A stretch of 41,239 nucleotides of DNA, taken from Porphyrobacter sp. GTDB lineage: Bacteria > Pseudomonadota > Alphaproteobacteria > Sphingomonadales > Sphingomonadaceae. Under the pieces are notes generated by a model that saw only the letters and a list, made by a program, of their open reading frames with translations, was not told where the DNA came from and did not search any database. The translations under genes and the position numbers were made by a program. Each line of letters begins with the position of its first letter. The first letter of the stretch is position 1. The stretch covers positions 1-41,239 of the forward strand of contig JAGIBN010000014.1 of assembly GCA_017744315.1 (NCBI GenBank), in the 5' to 3' direction. This document shows positions 24,943 to 34,184 of the stretch, piece after piece.

Positions 24943-26616
24943 CTAGCCGCGTGAGATTTCGGTTTCCTGTTCGGTAATGAATTCGATCAGCGCGGGCTGT
25001 CCCGCTTCGGTCGCGGCAATGGCGCGGCGGATCGCAGGGACGATTTCCGACGCCTCGGTAACGCGCTCTCCATGGCACCCGAGCGAGCGGGCGAAAGCCG
25101 CGTAGTCGCCCGAGATATCGGTCGCGCGGTACTTGTCCGTCGCCACCGGCATGATCGGCAGCTCGATCGCCATTGCGTAATTGTTGAGCAGGATCGAGAG
25201 AATCGGAATCCGGTCGCGCGCCGCCGTCTCCAGGTCGGTGCCAGTGAACCCGATTGCCGCGTCGCCCCAGACGTTGATGCACAGCTTGTCCGGATGGACC
25301 AGCTTCGCCCCCATCGCCAGGCCGAGGCCATAGCCGAGCTGGGTCGATTTGCCCCAGCCGATGTAGCTGTGCGGCGTCGTCGACTTCCAGAATGGCACCA
25401 GCTGATCGCGCGGCGAGCCTGCGTCGTGGGTGATGATCGTGTTCGCCACGTCGACGGTCTGCTGCAAGTCCCACAGCACGCGATAGGGGGAGAGCGGAGA
25501 GGTTTCCTGCTCGCACTTCGCCCGCCATTTGGCGAACCAGGCCGCCTCGGCCTCCTTGATCTTCGCCACCACCGCCGAAGCATCGCGAGCTTGCGGCACC
25601 CGGCGCTTCACCGCCTCGATCAGCGCGGCCAGCGTAAGCTTGGCATCCCCGACCAGCGCAACCTCGCTCGGTACCGACTTGTCGATATCGAGCGGGTCGA
25701 GCGTCGAATGGATCACCCGCTTGCCGTCGGGAATCTTGAGCCCGAACGAGGTGGCGGTGAAGCTGCAGCCGATGCCGAACAGCAGGTCGCTTTCATCGAG
25801 CCACTTCTTGACGCAGCCGTTGATGCCATTGCCGCCCGAACCAAGCGCCAGCGGGTGGGTCTCGTCGAACGCGCTCTTGCCCGGCAGGCTGGTCATCACT
25901 GGAATGGCGAGGTGTTCGGCCAGTTCGCGCAGCTCGGCATAGGCTTCCGACCAATGCACGCCCTGTCCGGCATAGATCGCCGGGTTGGCGGCTCCGACCA
26001 ACAGGTCCGCCGCCGCCTCGATGTCCGCCTGCGCGGGCTGCGACAGCGCAACCTTGCCCGGAGCATAGTCGAAATCGCCTTCGTAGGGCTTGTCGAGCAC
26101 GTCGTAAGGCAGCTCAATCACCACCGGCTGCGGGCGGCCGTTGCGCAGCATCGAGAACGCCCGCCGCAGCACCGGCACCACCTGATCGCCGCTCGTCAGC
26201 GGTTCGACGTGCTTGGCGTAAGTCGCCATCGAGCGGGTCGAGTTGAAGTTGTACGGCACGTACATCTGGCTCAGCGAATAGCCCTGCGGCATGACCAGCA
26301 CCGGCACGCTGTCAGCAAAGGCCTGCGCCACGCCGCCCATGGCGTTCTCCGCCCCCGGGCCCTGCTGCATCACGAACACGCCCATCCGCTCGCCCTTCGA
26401 CATGCGGCTGACGGCGTCGGCCATATGCAGGCCGGTCCGCTCCTGCCGCACGATCACTGTGCGGATGTCGATCCGCGCCGCGGCTTCGAGGATCTGGTTG
26501 CGCGGATAGCCGAACACGATGTCGACGCCCTCGCGCTTGAGCACTGCCGCGATCGCATCGGCTACCGTGCCGTTGGCGTGGACTTGCTGATCGGCAATGC
26601 CGTTGCCCTGTCTCAT
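24943..26616 (-). CDS. thiamine diphosphate-dependent enzyme (acetolactate-synthase-like)
   Basis: This encodes 557 residues, the standard three-domain ThDP family length. The catalytic E59 sits in VIVRQERTGLHMADAVSR; the central FAD/binding-like domain contains NPAIYAGQGVHWSEA; the ThDP-Mg motif is GDAAIGFTGTDLETA, followed about 25 residues later by NN. Such enzymes cleave or join C-C bonds next to a carbonyl (acetolactate synthase, benzaldehyde lyase, oxalyl-CoA decarboxylase and relatives); I cannot tell which. The ATG at 26616 is 5 bases after GGGAG. It is divergent from a metallo-beta-lactamase-fold gene with 53 bp between starts, so both may be co-regulated. Confidence 0.88.
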   Translation of the reverse strand: MRQGNGIADQQVHANGTVADAIAAVLKREGVDIVFGYPRNQILEAAARIDIRTVIVRQERTGLHMADAVSRMSKGERMGVFVMQQGPGAENAMGGVAQAFADSVPVLVMPQGYSLSQMYVPYNFNSTRSMATYAKHVEPLTSGDQVVPVLRRAFSMLRNGRPQPVVIELPYDVLDKPYEGDFDYAPGKVALSQPAQADIEAAADLLVGAANPAIYAGQGVHWSEAYAELRELAEHLAIPVMTSLPGKSAFDETHPLALGSGGNGINGCVKKWLDESDLLFGIGCSFTATSFGLKIPDGKRVIHSTLDPLDIDKSVPSEVALVGDAKLTLAALIEAVKRRVPQARDASAVVAKIKEAEAAWFAKWRAKCEQETSPLSPYRVLWDLQQTVDVANTIITHDAGSPRDQLVPFWKSTTPHSYIGWGKSTQLGYGLGLAMGAKLVHPDKLCINVWGDAAIGFTGTDLETAARDRIPILSILLNNYAMAIELPIMPVATDKYRATDISGDYAAFARSLGCHGERVTEASEIVPAIRRAIAATEAGQPALIEFITEQETEISRG

Positions 26617-26669
26617 CATATCTCCCAAGATGATCGCGAGACGGCTAGAACAGGCCGCGGGAGAGAGCA

Positions 26670-27560
26670 ATGAAGCCGATCGAACTTGGTCGCATGCGCG
26701 TCCACAAAGTGCACGAGATGGACAGCCCCGTGCCGCTGCTGAGCCAGCTTCCCGGCACCACCGCCGACGACATGAAGCGCCTGCTCGGCTGGTACGACCA
26801 GCCCGACGAGATCACGCTCGACCCCGAAACCAGCTTCATGACCTTCTCGGTCCATAGCTGGGTGATCGAGCTCGATGGCCTGAGGATCCTGGTCGATTCC
26901 TGCTGCGGCAACCACAAGGACCGCGCCCTGCCCGAGGTCCATCAGCTCAACACCGACTACCTCGGCAATTTGCGCCGTGCAGGCTTTGCGCCAGAGGACA
27001 TCGACATGGTCATGTGCACCCACCTGCATTTCGACCACGTCGGCTGGAACACCCGGCTCGACAACGGCAAGTGGGTGCCGACCTTCCCCAAGGCCCGCTA
27101 CGTCTTCGGCAAGCGCGACTTCGAATATTTCAAGGCCAACCCGGAAGGCGAGGAACTGCACAACGCAGCGTTCCTCGATTCGATCGTCCCGGTTATGGAA
27201 GCGGGCCAGGGCGAACTGGTGGACGAGGACACCGTCGCCCACCGCGAGATCGGTGACGGCGTCTGGCTCGAGCCCGCGTTCGGGCATTCGCCCGGCTGCT
27301 GCATCATCAACGCGCAGGCCGATGGCCCGCCCGGAGCGTTCTGGGGCGACGTGATCCACCACCCGGTGCAGTTGATCCGCCACGACCTCCCCTTCGCCTT
27401 TGACGCCGATGGGGCGACGGCCTGCAAGGTCCGCAAGGCGACGATGGAGCGCCTCGCCGACACCGACACGCTGTGCTTCCCGGCGCACTTCCGCCGCACA
27501 TCGGCCGGCTATGTGAAGCGCGATGGCGATGCGTTCCGTTACGAATGGCTGGCGGAGTAG
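26670..27560 (+). CDS. metallo-beta-lactamase-fold hydrolase, lactonase-like
   Basis: This encodes 296 residues without a signal peptide. The metal motif is T-H118-L-H120-F-D122-H123, with further ligands H206 (FGHSPG), D227 (WGDVIHH) and H273 (FPAHFRR), giving a complete two-metal site. The N-terminal extension with the conserved SFMTFSVHSWVIE and DSCCGNHK resembles the AHL-lactonase-like and related cytoplasmic MBL enzymes, but this is family-level only. GGGAGAGAGC precedes the ATG. It is divergent from the ThDP enzyme gene, and putA follows on the same strand after 78 bp. Confidence 0.88.
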   Translation: MKPIELGRMRVHKVHEMDSPVPLLSQLPGTTADDMKRLLGWYDQPDEITLDPETSFMTFSVHSWVIELDGLRILVDSCCGNHKDRALPEVHQLNTDYLGNLRRAGFAPEDIDMVMCTHLHFDHVGWNTRLDNGKWVPTFPKARYVFGKRDFEYFKANPEGEELHNAAFLDSIVPVMEAGQGELVDEDTVAHREIGDGVWLEPAFGHSPGCCIINAQADGPPGAFWGDVIHHPVQLIRHDLPFAFDADGATACKVRKATMERLADTDTLCFPAHFRRTSAGYVKRDGDAFRYEWLAE

Positions 27561-27602
27561 AGATCGAGATTGCCATGACGCGGGGTTAGGAATTGACCCC
27601 GC

Positions 27603-27613
27603 TTGCTTACAAT
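27603..27613 (+). promoter_or_regulatory. possible putA -10 region
   Basis: TTGCTTACAAT contains TACAAT 26 bp before the putA ATG, a sensible position for a -10. The 11-mer is identical to one before the aldehyde dehydrogenase gene (5805-5795, - strand). A TTGACC at 27593 is only 9 bp upstream, too close to be its -35. Confidence 0.3.
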
Positions 27614-27638
27614 TGAAACCGGGTGCAGGGCGCAGCTG

Positions 27639-30600
27639 ATGGCAATCGATCGTTCCGCGCTCCGCACCGCCTACCGTCAGGAAGAAGGCGCCTGCCTCGA
27701 AGAGAGGCTGCGACAGGCCGCCCCCGCCTCGGCCGTCCATGCCCAGGCGGCGGAGATCGCCGCGCGGCTGATCGAGGGCGCGAGGGAGCGCAAGCCCGGT
27801 GGGCTCGATGCCTTCCTCGCGACTTACGGTCTCGGCACGGACGAAGGCATCGCGCTGATGTGTCTGGCCGAGGCGCTGCTGCGCGTGCCCGACACCGAAA
27901 CCGCCGACGCGCTGATCCACGACAAGCTCTCCGGCATCGACTGGGGCGAGCGGCTGGGCGATTCGAACTCCACCTTCGTCAACGCCGCCACCTTCTCGCT
28001 GATGCTGACCGGCGAGGTCCTGCGCAGCGGGTCGCGGCAGGACGAAGGCTTCGCCAACGCCCTGCGACGCGCGGTCGGACGGCTAGGCGAGCCGGTGATC
28101 CGCCAGGCAACGCTGCAAGCCATGCGCATCCTCGGCGGGCAGTTCGTGTTCGGGCGCACCATCGACGAAGCGCTCAAGCGGGCCGCTAGCTCTCCGCGCC
28201 CTGGCGAGACGCACTCGTTCGACATGCTAGGCGAAGCGGCGATGACGCTGGCCGATGCCGAACGTTATCGAAAGAGCTACCAGGCCGCGATCGAACGCCT
28301 GGCCCGCGAGTCTTCGGGCGACATGCGCTCCAGCCCCGGCATTTCGGTGAAGCTCTCGGCGCTCTATCCGAGATACGACTTCCTTCACGCCGACGCGGCC
28401 AAGGCGGCGCTGCTGCCGGTCGTTCGCGACCTTGCGCTGGCGGCGAGCCGGGCGAATATCCACTTCACCATCGACGCCGAAGAGGCCGAGCGGCTGGAAC
28501 TCTCGCTCGACCTGATCGAGGCGCTCGTGGCCGACGATGCGCTGTTCGCGAACGGCTGGGAGGGCTTCGGCCTGGCCCTGCAAGCCTACCAGAAGCGCGC
28601 CGTGCCGCTATGCGACTGGGTCGCCATGCTCGCGCGACGGCACAACCGGCGGCTGATGGTTCGGCTGGTGAAGGGCGCCTATTGGGACAGCGAGATCAAG
28701 CTGAGCCAAGTCGGCGGGCATACCGACTACCCGGTGTTCACCCGCAAGGTCGCAACCGACGTGTCCTACCTCGCCTGCGCGGCCAAGCTGTTGGCGGCCG
28801 AGGACGTGATCTACCCCGCCTTCGCGACCCACAACGCCTACACCGTCGGCGCGATCAAGGCCTTGGCAGGCGGTCGGCAACTCGAATTCCAGCGCCTCCA
28901 CGGCATGGGCGAGCAGGTCTACGAAGAGCTTGCCGAGACCGAGGGCGACCACCCTACCCGCGTCCGCGTCTATGCCCCTGTGGGCGGCCACAAGGACCTC
29001 CTGGCCTATCTCGTGCGGCGCTTGCTGGAGAACGGAGCCAACTCCTCGTTCGTCAATCGCCTCGCCGACGCCGACGTGCCGATTGCGGAGCTGGTGGCCG
29101 ACCCAGTGAAGGAACTCGCGGCACTGAAGCCCCGTCGCAATCCAGGCATTCCGCTCCCCGCCGGGATCTATCCCAACCGCCGCAACAGCGCGGGGATCGA
29201 CCTCGCCGATCCGGTTGTGCGCGAGCCTTTGCTGGCGGACCTGCAAAGCCTCGACACGCACGGATGGGCTGCGGTTCCGACCGCCATCGCGGACGCATCC
29301 AGCGGTGCGCAAGGCGAGGTCCGCTCGCCGCAGAATGGCGCGCTCGTCGGCCAGTCACTCGACGCTACGCCCGCAGACGTGAACCTCATGCTCACCCGCG
29401 CCGAAGCCGCCCAGCCCGCCTGGGACGCGCTCGGTGGAGAAGCGCGGGCCGCGCGCTTGATCGCGGCCTCCGACCTGTTCGAAGCCCACGCCGCCGAGAT
29501 CATCAGCCTGTGCCAGCGCGAGGCGGGCAAGACCCTGACCGACAGCGTGCTCGAACTGCGCGAGGCGGTCGACTTCCTGCGCTACTACGCCTGCGAGGCT
29601 CGCATGCTGTTCAGCGCGCCGCAGCCGCTTCCCGGGCCGACCGGAGAGCAAAACCTGCTGCGCCTCCACGGCCGCGGGGTCTTCGCCACGATCAGCCCAT
29701 GGAACTTCCCGCTGGCGATCTTCATCGGCCAGTGCGCCGGCGCCCTCGCGGCGGGCAACACCGTGATCGCCAAGCCCGCCGAGCAAACGCCGCTGGTCGC
29801 GGCTCTTGCCGTAAAGCTATGCCATGACGCCGGGATTCCCGACGACGTGCTCCAGCTCGCGCCCGGCGATGGCCGGGTCGGCGCCGCGCTCACGTCGGAC
29901 CCGCGCCTGGCCGGGGTCGCTTTCACCGGCTCGACCGAGACGGCCCGCATCATCAACCGCACCCTCGCCTCGCGCGACGCGCCGATCGCCACGCTGATTG
30001 CCGAGACCGGCGGCCAGAACGCGCTGATCGTCGACAGCTCCGCCTTGCCCGAGCAAGTCACCCGCGACGTGATGAGCTCGGCCTTCCAGAGCGCCGGCCA
30101 GCGCTGCTCGGCCCTGCGCGTGCTCTATGTGCAGGACGACGTGGCGGACGGCATGATCGAGATGATTCGCGGCGCCTTCGAAGCGCTGGTGATCGGCGAT
30201 CCGGCGGACCTCGCCACCGATGTGGGCCCGGTGATCGACGCTGAAGCCAAGGCCGCGCTCGACGAGCACATCGCCGCCATGCGCGCCTCCGGCCGCAAGG
30301 TCTGGCAGCGCGAGCTTCCGCCCGAATGTGAGAACGGCACCTTCGTCGCCCCGGCGATCATCGAGGTCTCCTCGATCGCCGACCTGCAGAAGGAAAACTT
30401 CGGCCCGGTCCTCCACATCGCGCGCTTTGCGGCTGGCGAGCTGGAGCAAGTGGTCGAAGCCATCAACGCCACCGGCTACGGCCTGACCCTGGGCCTCCAC
30501 AGCCGGATCGACGCCACGCGCCGCCTGGTCGAGGCCCGCGCGCGGGCAGGCAACTTCTACGTCAACCGCAACCAGATCGGCGCGGTGGTGGGGAGCCAGC

Positions 30601-30740
30601 CGTTCGGCGGCGAGGGACTCTCGGGCACGGGACCGAAGGCCGGTGGCCCGAACTACGTCGTCCGCTTCGCCACAGAGCGCGTCACGACCGTCGACACCAC
30701 TGCGGCGGGGGGTAACGCGAGCTTGCTTGCCGGGGGATAA
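27639..30740 (+). CDS. putA: bifunctional proline dehydrogenase / P5C dehydrogenase
   Basis: This encodes 1033 residues. PutA oxidises proline to pyrroline-5-carboxylate with FAD, then to glutamate with NAD, at the inner membrane face. The proline dehydrogenase barrel (about 150-440) has RLVKGAYWDSE, FATHNAYTVGAIKAL and EFQRLHGMGEQVYEEL. The aldehyde dehydrogenase half (about 510-990) has PWNFPLAIF, ETGGQNALIVDSS, the catalytic Cys in SAGQRCSALR and GEGLSGTGPKAGGPNYV. No ribbon-helix-helix repressor domain is present at the N-terminus, so it should not be self-regulating as in E. coli. Start is the ATG at 27639; an upstream TTG lies in the promoter-like sequence. Supplies glutamate from proline. 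Confidence 0.96.
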   Translation: MAIDRSALRTAYRQEEGACLEERLRQAAPASAVHAQAAEIAARLIEGARERKPGGLDAFLATYGLGTDEGIALMCLAEALLRVPDTETADALIHDKLSGIDWGERLGDSNSTFVNAATFSLMLTGEVLRSGSRQDEGFANALRRAVGRLGEPVIRQATLQAMRILGGQFVFGRTIDEALKRAASSPRPGETHSFDMLGEAAMTLADAERYRKSYQAAIERLARESSGDMRSSPGISVKLSALYPRYDFLHADAAKAALLPVVRDLALAASRANIHFTIDAEEAERLELSLDLIEALVADDALFANGWEGFGLALQAYQKRAVPLCDWVAMLARRHNRRLMVRLVKGAYWDSEIKLSQVGGHTDYPVFTRKVATDVSYLACAAKLLAAEDVIYPAFATHNAYTVGAIKALAGGRQLEFQRLHGMGEQVYEELAETEGDHPTRVRVYAPVGGHKDLLAYLVRRLLENGANSSFVNRLADADVPIAELVADPVKELAALKPRRNPGIPLPAGIYPNRRNSAGIDLADPVVREPLLADLQSLDTHGWAAVPTAIADASSGAQGEVRSPQNGALVGQSLDATPADVNLMLTRAEAAQPAWDALGGEARAARLIAASDLFEAHAAEIISLCQREAGKTLTDSVLELREAVDFLRYYACEARMLFSAPQPLPGPTGEQNLLRLHGRGVFATISPWNFPLAIFIGQCAGALAAGNTVIAKPAEQTPLVAALAVKLCHDAGIPDDVLQLAPGDGRVGAALTSDPRLAGVAFTGSTETARIINRTLASRDAPIATLIAETGGQNALIVDSSALPEQVTRDVMSSAFQSAGQRCSALRVLYVQDDVADGMIEMIRGAFEALVIGDPADLATDVGPVIDAEAKAALDEHIAAMRASGRKVWQRELPPECENGTFVAPAIIEVSSIADLQKENFGPVLHIARFAAGELEQVVEAINATGYGLTLGLHSRIDATRRLVEARARAGNFYVNRNQIGAVVGSQPFGGEGLSGTGPKAGGPNYVVRFATERVTTVDTTAAGGNASLLAGG

Positions 30741-30788
30741 ATCCCCGGCGCGCTTGCCCCAGCCCGCGCGCTCCGGAATCCCTGCCCC

Positions 30789-31343
30789 ATGACGATTCTC
30801 AGCGACCGCTGGATCCGCGACGAAGCGCGGCGTTCCGGCATGATCGAACCCTTTGTCGAACACCAGAAGCGCGACGGCTGCATCAGCTACGGCCTGTCGT
30901 CCTACGGGTATGACGCGCGCGTGGCCGACGAGTTCAAGATCTTCACCAACGTCGACAGTGCCGTGGTCGACCCGAAGGACTTCGCTTCCAACAGCTTCGT
31001 GGACCGCAAGACCGACGTCTGCGTGATCCCGCCCAACAGCTTCGTGCTGGCGCGCACTGTCGAATATTTCCGCATCCCGCGTGACGTGCTGGTGATCTGC
31101 CTAGGCAAATCGACCTATGCCCGCTGCGGCATCATCGTGAACGTCACCCCGCTCGAGCCCGAGTGGGAAGGTCACGTGACGCTGGAGTTCTCCAACACCA
31201 CCCCGCTCCCGGCCAAGATCTACGCCAATGAAGGCGCCTGCCAGTTCCTGTTCCTCAAGGGCAACGAGCCGTGTCAGACCAGCTATGCCGACCGGGCGGG
31301 CAAGTACATGGGCCAGCGCGGGGTAACGCTGCCGAAGCTCTGA
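30789..31343 (+). CDS. dcd: dCTP deaminase
   Basis: This encodes 184 residues, the usual length. The enzyme deaminates dCTP to dUTP, the first step of thymidylate supply in many bacteria. Family features are the N-terminal [44 protein letters not shown] (catalytic Glu in LEPEWEG) and the C-terminal [12 protein letters not shown]. The fold is a trimer of distorted beta-barrels. It is 48 bp after putA on the same strand, with a SnoaL-like gene 22 bp after it; any link in function is not evident. Confidence 0.96.
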   Translation: MTILSDRWIRDEARRSGMIEPFVEHQKRDGCISYGLSSYGYDARVADEFKIFTNVDSAVVDPKDFASNSFVDRKTDVCVIPPNSFVLARTVEYFRIPRDVLVICLGKSTYARCGIIVNVTPLEPEWEGHVTLEFSNTTPLPAKIYANEGACQFLFLKGNEPCQTSYADRAGKYMGQRGVTLPKL

Positions 31344-31365
31344 GCCATCCCCTCGGGAGAGACCT

Positions 31366-31965
31366 ATGACCGATCCCATCGCCACGCTGACTGCGCGGAT
31401 CGAAGCGTTGGAAAAGCGCGCCCAGGCCGCCGAGGACTATCGCGACCTGGTCAACCTCCAGGGCGCCTATGGCTACTTCGTCGACAAGGGCTTGTGGGAC
31501 AAGGCGGCCGACCTGTTCGCCCGCGAAGGCACGCTCGAGATCGCCGGGCGCGGGGTCTATGTCGGTCGCGAGCGGGTGCGCGAATATCTCCACCGCTTGC
31601 CGCCCTATGGCTATGGGGTGGTCTATAACCACATGCAGCTGCAGCCGGTGCTGCACATCGACAGCGAGGCCGGCACCGCCAAGGGCCGCTGGCGCACGCT
31701 GATGATGGTCGGCGCGCTCGGCAAGGAAGGCCGCTGGGGCGAGGCGACTTACGAGAACCGCTATGTCCACGAGGACGGAAAGTGGCGCATCGCCAGCCTG
31801 CACGGCATCGTCAACTTCTACACCGAGTACGACGAAGGCTGGCACCGCGGCGGGGTGCCGCTGCTGCGCTCGGTCGACGGCGCACAGCCCGATCGGCCGC
31901 AGAGCTTCGAGTACGAGGCCTACCCGGAGCCGGTGATCGCCCCGTTCCATTACGACGAGGTCTAA
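31366..31965 (+). CDS. SnoaL-like protein, longer type
   Basis: This encodes 199 residues from an ATG after GGGAGAGA. A short N-terminal helix (RIEALEKRAQAAEDYRDL) precedes a SnoaL_4-type core: QGAYGYFVDKGLWDKAADLF, GTLEIAGRGVYVGRERVREYL, YNHMQLQPVLHID and YVHEDGKWRIASLHGIVNFY. It is larger than the SnoaL-like protein at 7469 and belongs to a different branch. Relatives in sphingomonads occur in aromatic and steroid catabolic clusters; no such cluster is adjacent here. A solo copy of the hairpin repeat lies right after its stop. Confidence 0.8.
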   Translation: MTDPIATLTARIEALEKRAQAAEDYRDLVNLQGAYGYFVDKGLWDKAADLFAREGTLEIAGRGVYVGRERVREYLHRLPPYGYGVVYNHMQLQPVLHIDSEAGTAKGRWRTLMMVGALGKEGRWGEATYENRYVHEDGKWRIASLHGIVNFYTEYDEGWHRGGVPLLRSVDGAQPDRPQSFEYEAYPEPVIAPFHYDEV

Positions 31966-31967
31966 GT

Positions 31968-31992
31968 CCTCCCCGAGACAAGCCCGGGGAGG
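31968..31992. repeat. solo hairpin arm of the intergenic repeat
   Basis: CCTCCCCG (31968-31975) and CGGGGAGG (31985-31992) form an 8-bp stem with the loop AGACAAGCC; the right arm of copy 1 has the same hairpin (CCTCCCCGAG ACAAG CTCGGGGAGG). It lies between two convergent genes, 8 bp from the stop of the leftward one, as in the full-length copies. Confidence 0.8.
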
Positions 31993-31999
31993 ATATTGC

Positions 32000-34081
32000 T
32001 CAGAAGCTCGACTTCACGCTCAGCTTCACGTTGCGGCCCGCCAGCGGAACGAAGTCCTTGGTGAAGCTCGCATGCCGGCGGCCTTCCACGTCGAACAGGT
32101 TGTCCGCCTGCAGCATCAGGGTGACGTTCTTGCTCCCGCGCAGTGGCTTCCAGGCGACCGACATGTTGACCTGGGCAAATCCTTCGGTCGGCGTTTCGAG
32201 AGGGGCGATCCGGTCCTGCCCGTCGAACCACTGTACCTCACCGCGCAAGTCGACCAGGTCAGATTGCAGCTCCAGCGCGCCCAGTACGCTGAGCGGCGGT
32301 ATACGCGGAACCGGCGTGCCGTCGGCGAGGGTCGCCCGGACGTAGTCGCCCTGCAGGTCGCCCACCGCCTTGAACGGGCCCACGTCGAATAGCGGGACGC
32401 TGGCCTCGGCCTCGACCCCGAAGTGCTTCGCGCCCTGCTGCATCTGGGCATACACGGGCAGGTCATCGATTTCCTCGCCCGTCGCCTGCAGGAACACGAA
32501 GTCATCGAACCACGATTGGTAGACACTCAGCCCCAGGTTCGCCCCGCCGATCGTCCCTCGGGCGTAGGCTTCGAGCCCCCAGGCTGTTTCCATCTTGAGG
32601 TCCGGGTCGCCGATCTCATACTGCTGCGTGGCAATGTGCGGGCCGTTGGCGAACAGCTCTTCGGCCGAAGGTGCCCGCGCCGCGCGCGAACCGTTGAGGC
32701 CGAGGCGTATTCCGGGAGTGGGGCTCCAGGCGAGACCCAACGCGCCGGAAAATCCATCGAAGGTACGGTTGATACCCAGGGTCTGCGCCTCGATCCCGGT
32801 ATGCTCGAAACGTCCGCCGAACTCGATCTCGAACGGGTCCAGATCCAGTTCCTGTAAGGTGAAGGCGGCAAAGCTCTCGGTCGTGTTTGGCGGCACGAAG
32901 GCCTCTTCGCCCACGGCCGAGAAGTCGCGATACAGGTACTGCCCGCCGAGCGAACCCCGCCAGCCGTCATGTTCGCGCTGGATCAGCTCCACTCGCCCCT
33001 CGACGCCCTTGACGGCAAAGGTCGTGCCGGCCTCATCGCCTTCCATCTCGACGTGGGTGTAGTCGGAATAGCCCCAGCGGGTGGTCAGCTGGTCGAAGAA
33101 CCCGCCGCCGAGATCGACAGATCCACGGAAGTCTCCGCGCCATTGCTTGAGATCGATCGAAACGTCGCCCTCGTCATCGTGGTGCGCGCCTGGGCGCGTG
33201 GGGACGCCGTACTGCGTATCGTAGTAGCCAACCGATGCGCCCAGGCTGACGCCGTTACCGAACCAGGCGAGACCCGAGCCGAGCGAGAAGGTCTCGGTAG
33301 CGCTCGAAGGCAGGACATCGCGCTGATTGGCCTGGGCGATCAGTTCATCGGCTTCATCCGGCTCGGCCGCTGCTTCTGCCAGGAGTTCCTGACGCAGGGA
33401 ATCGGTCAGGACGTAGCCGGGAATCTCCACGTCATTGGTCTTCTGCCACGAGCCATCGACGTGGAAGACGAGCTGGCTCGACAGGGGCACGTCGGCCGAA
33501 GCCCCGCCCTGGCGCAAGTCATAGGCGGTATCTGCCGCGGCTAGGGCATCGATGTGGATCGACTCATTGGGGACCCGCTGCGGGATGCGCTTGTCGATGA
33601 CGTTGACCGCGCCGCCAATCGCCGAGCTGCCGTAAAGCAGCACGGCCGGGCCGCGCAGCACCTCGATCTTGTCGGCGGTCAGCGGGTCGATCGTCACAGC
33701 GTGATCGGCCGAGGTGTTGGACGCGTCGATTGCGCCGATACCATCCACCAGCACGCGCACCCGGTCTCCCTGGAACCCGCGCAGAACCGGGCGCGAGGCA
33801 CCCGGCGAGAAGCTCGAAGCCGAAACGCCCGGGATCTTGGTCAGCACTTCGCCGATCTGTCCGCTGAGGTTCCGCTGCAAGTCCACGCCGTCCATCACCG
33901 AAGTGCCCGCGAGCATGTCGAGCCGGTCCAAACCCCCGGCGGTGACCACGATCACATCCTCGTGAAAGTCGTCGGCGCTCGTGGAAGCGGGAGCGGGTTC
34001 GGCAGGCGCGTCTTGGGCGAGTGCGGGGGCGGAGAGCGCAAGCGATGACCCGGCGAAAAGCGCGAGGCGGAAGGCATTCAT
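32000..34081 (-). CDS. TonB-dependent outer-membrane receptor, ZnuD-like
   Basis: This encodes 693 residues. A signal peptide (about 1-23) is followed by a TonB-box-like EDVIVVTA, a plug domain (about 50-170, with SRPVLRGFQGDRVRVLVDGI and LYGSSAIGGAVNVIDKRIP) and a beta-barrel ending in the aromatic residue F. The segment YGVPTRPGAHHDDEGDVSIDLKQ resembles the His-containing loop after YGVP in the ZnuD zinc receptors, though with fewer histidines. Zinc is the likely cargo; haem or another ligand cannot be excluded. The upstream palindrome at 34105-34121 fits a Zur operator. The ATG at 34081 has only a weak ribosome binding site. Confidence 0.88.
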   Translation of the reverse strand: MNAFRLALFAGSSLALSAPALAQDAPAEPAPASTSADDFHEDVIVVTAGGLDRLDMLAGTSVMDGVDLQRNLSGQIGEVLTKIPGVSASSFSPGASRPVLRGFQGDRVRVLVDGIGAIDASNTSADHAVTIDPLTADKIEVLRGPAVLLYGSSAIGGAVNVIDKRIPQRVPNESIHIDALAAADTAYDLRQGGASADVPLSSQLVFHVDGSWQKTNDVEIPGYVLTDSLRQELLAEAAAEPDEADELIAQANQRDVLPSSATETFSLGSGLAWFGNGVSLGASVGYYDTQYGVPTRPGAHHDDEGDVSIDLKQWRGDFRGSVDLGGGFFDQLTTRWGYSDYTHVEMEGDEAGTTFAVKGVEGRVELIQREHDGWRGSLGGQYLYRDFSAVGEEAFVPPNTTESFAAFTLQELDLDPFEIEFGGRFEHTGIEAQTLGINRTFDGFSGALGLAWSPTPGIRLGLNGSRAARAPSAEELFANGPHIATQQYEIGDPDLKMETAWGLEAYARGTIGGANLGLSVYQSWFDDFVFLQATGEEIDDLPVYAQMQQGAKHFGVEAEASVPLFDVGPFKAVGDLQGDYVRATLADGTPVPRIPPLSVLGALELQSDLVDLRGEVQWFDGQDRIAPLETPTEGFAQVNMSVAWKPLRGSKNVTLMLQADNLFDVEGRRHASFTKDFVPLAGRNVKLSVKSSF

Positions 34082-34104
34082 GTGAGAGGAACCCTGTCAA
34101 TGGT

Positions 34105-34121
34105 ATGTGATACTATCACAT
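34105..34121 (-). promoter_or_regulatory. candidate Zur operator
   Basis: ATGTGATA-C-TATCACAT is a perfect 17-bp palindrome beginning 24 bp upstream of the TonB receptor ATG. The 7-1-7 core TGTGATACTATCACA resembles alphaproteobacterial Fur-family (Zur) boxes of the TGTTATAATATAACA type. With the ZnuD-like receptor it suggests zinc-dependent repression. Other regulators with palindromic sites are possible. Confidence 0.55.
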
Positions 34122-34184
34122 GTCCGCTAGCGATGGTCCCTCAGCTGAGCAAGCAACTTTTCGATGAGTTGCGTTTTGTGAGCG

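Noticed and set aside
25072..26673. Long + strand frame of 533 codons
   Set aside because: Antisense shadow of the ThDP enzyme gene; rich in Arg/His with no motif.
27593..27613. TTGACC and TACAAT before putA as a full promoter
   Set aside because: The spacer would be 9 bp, too short for a sigma-70-type promoter.
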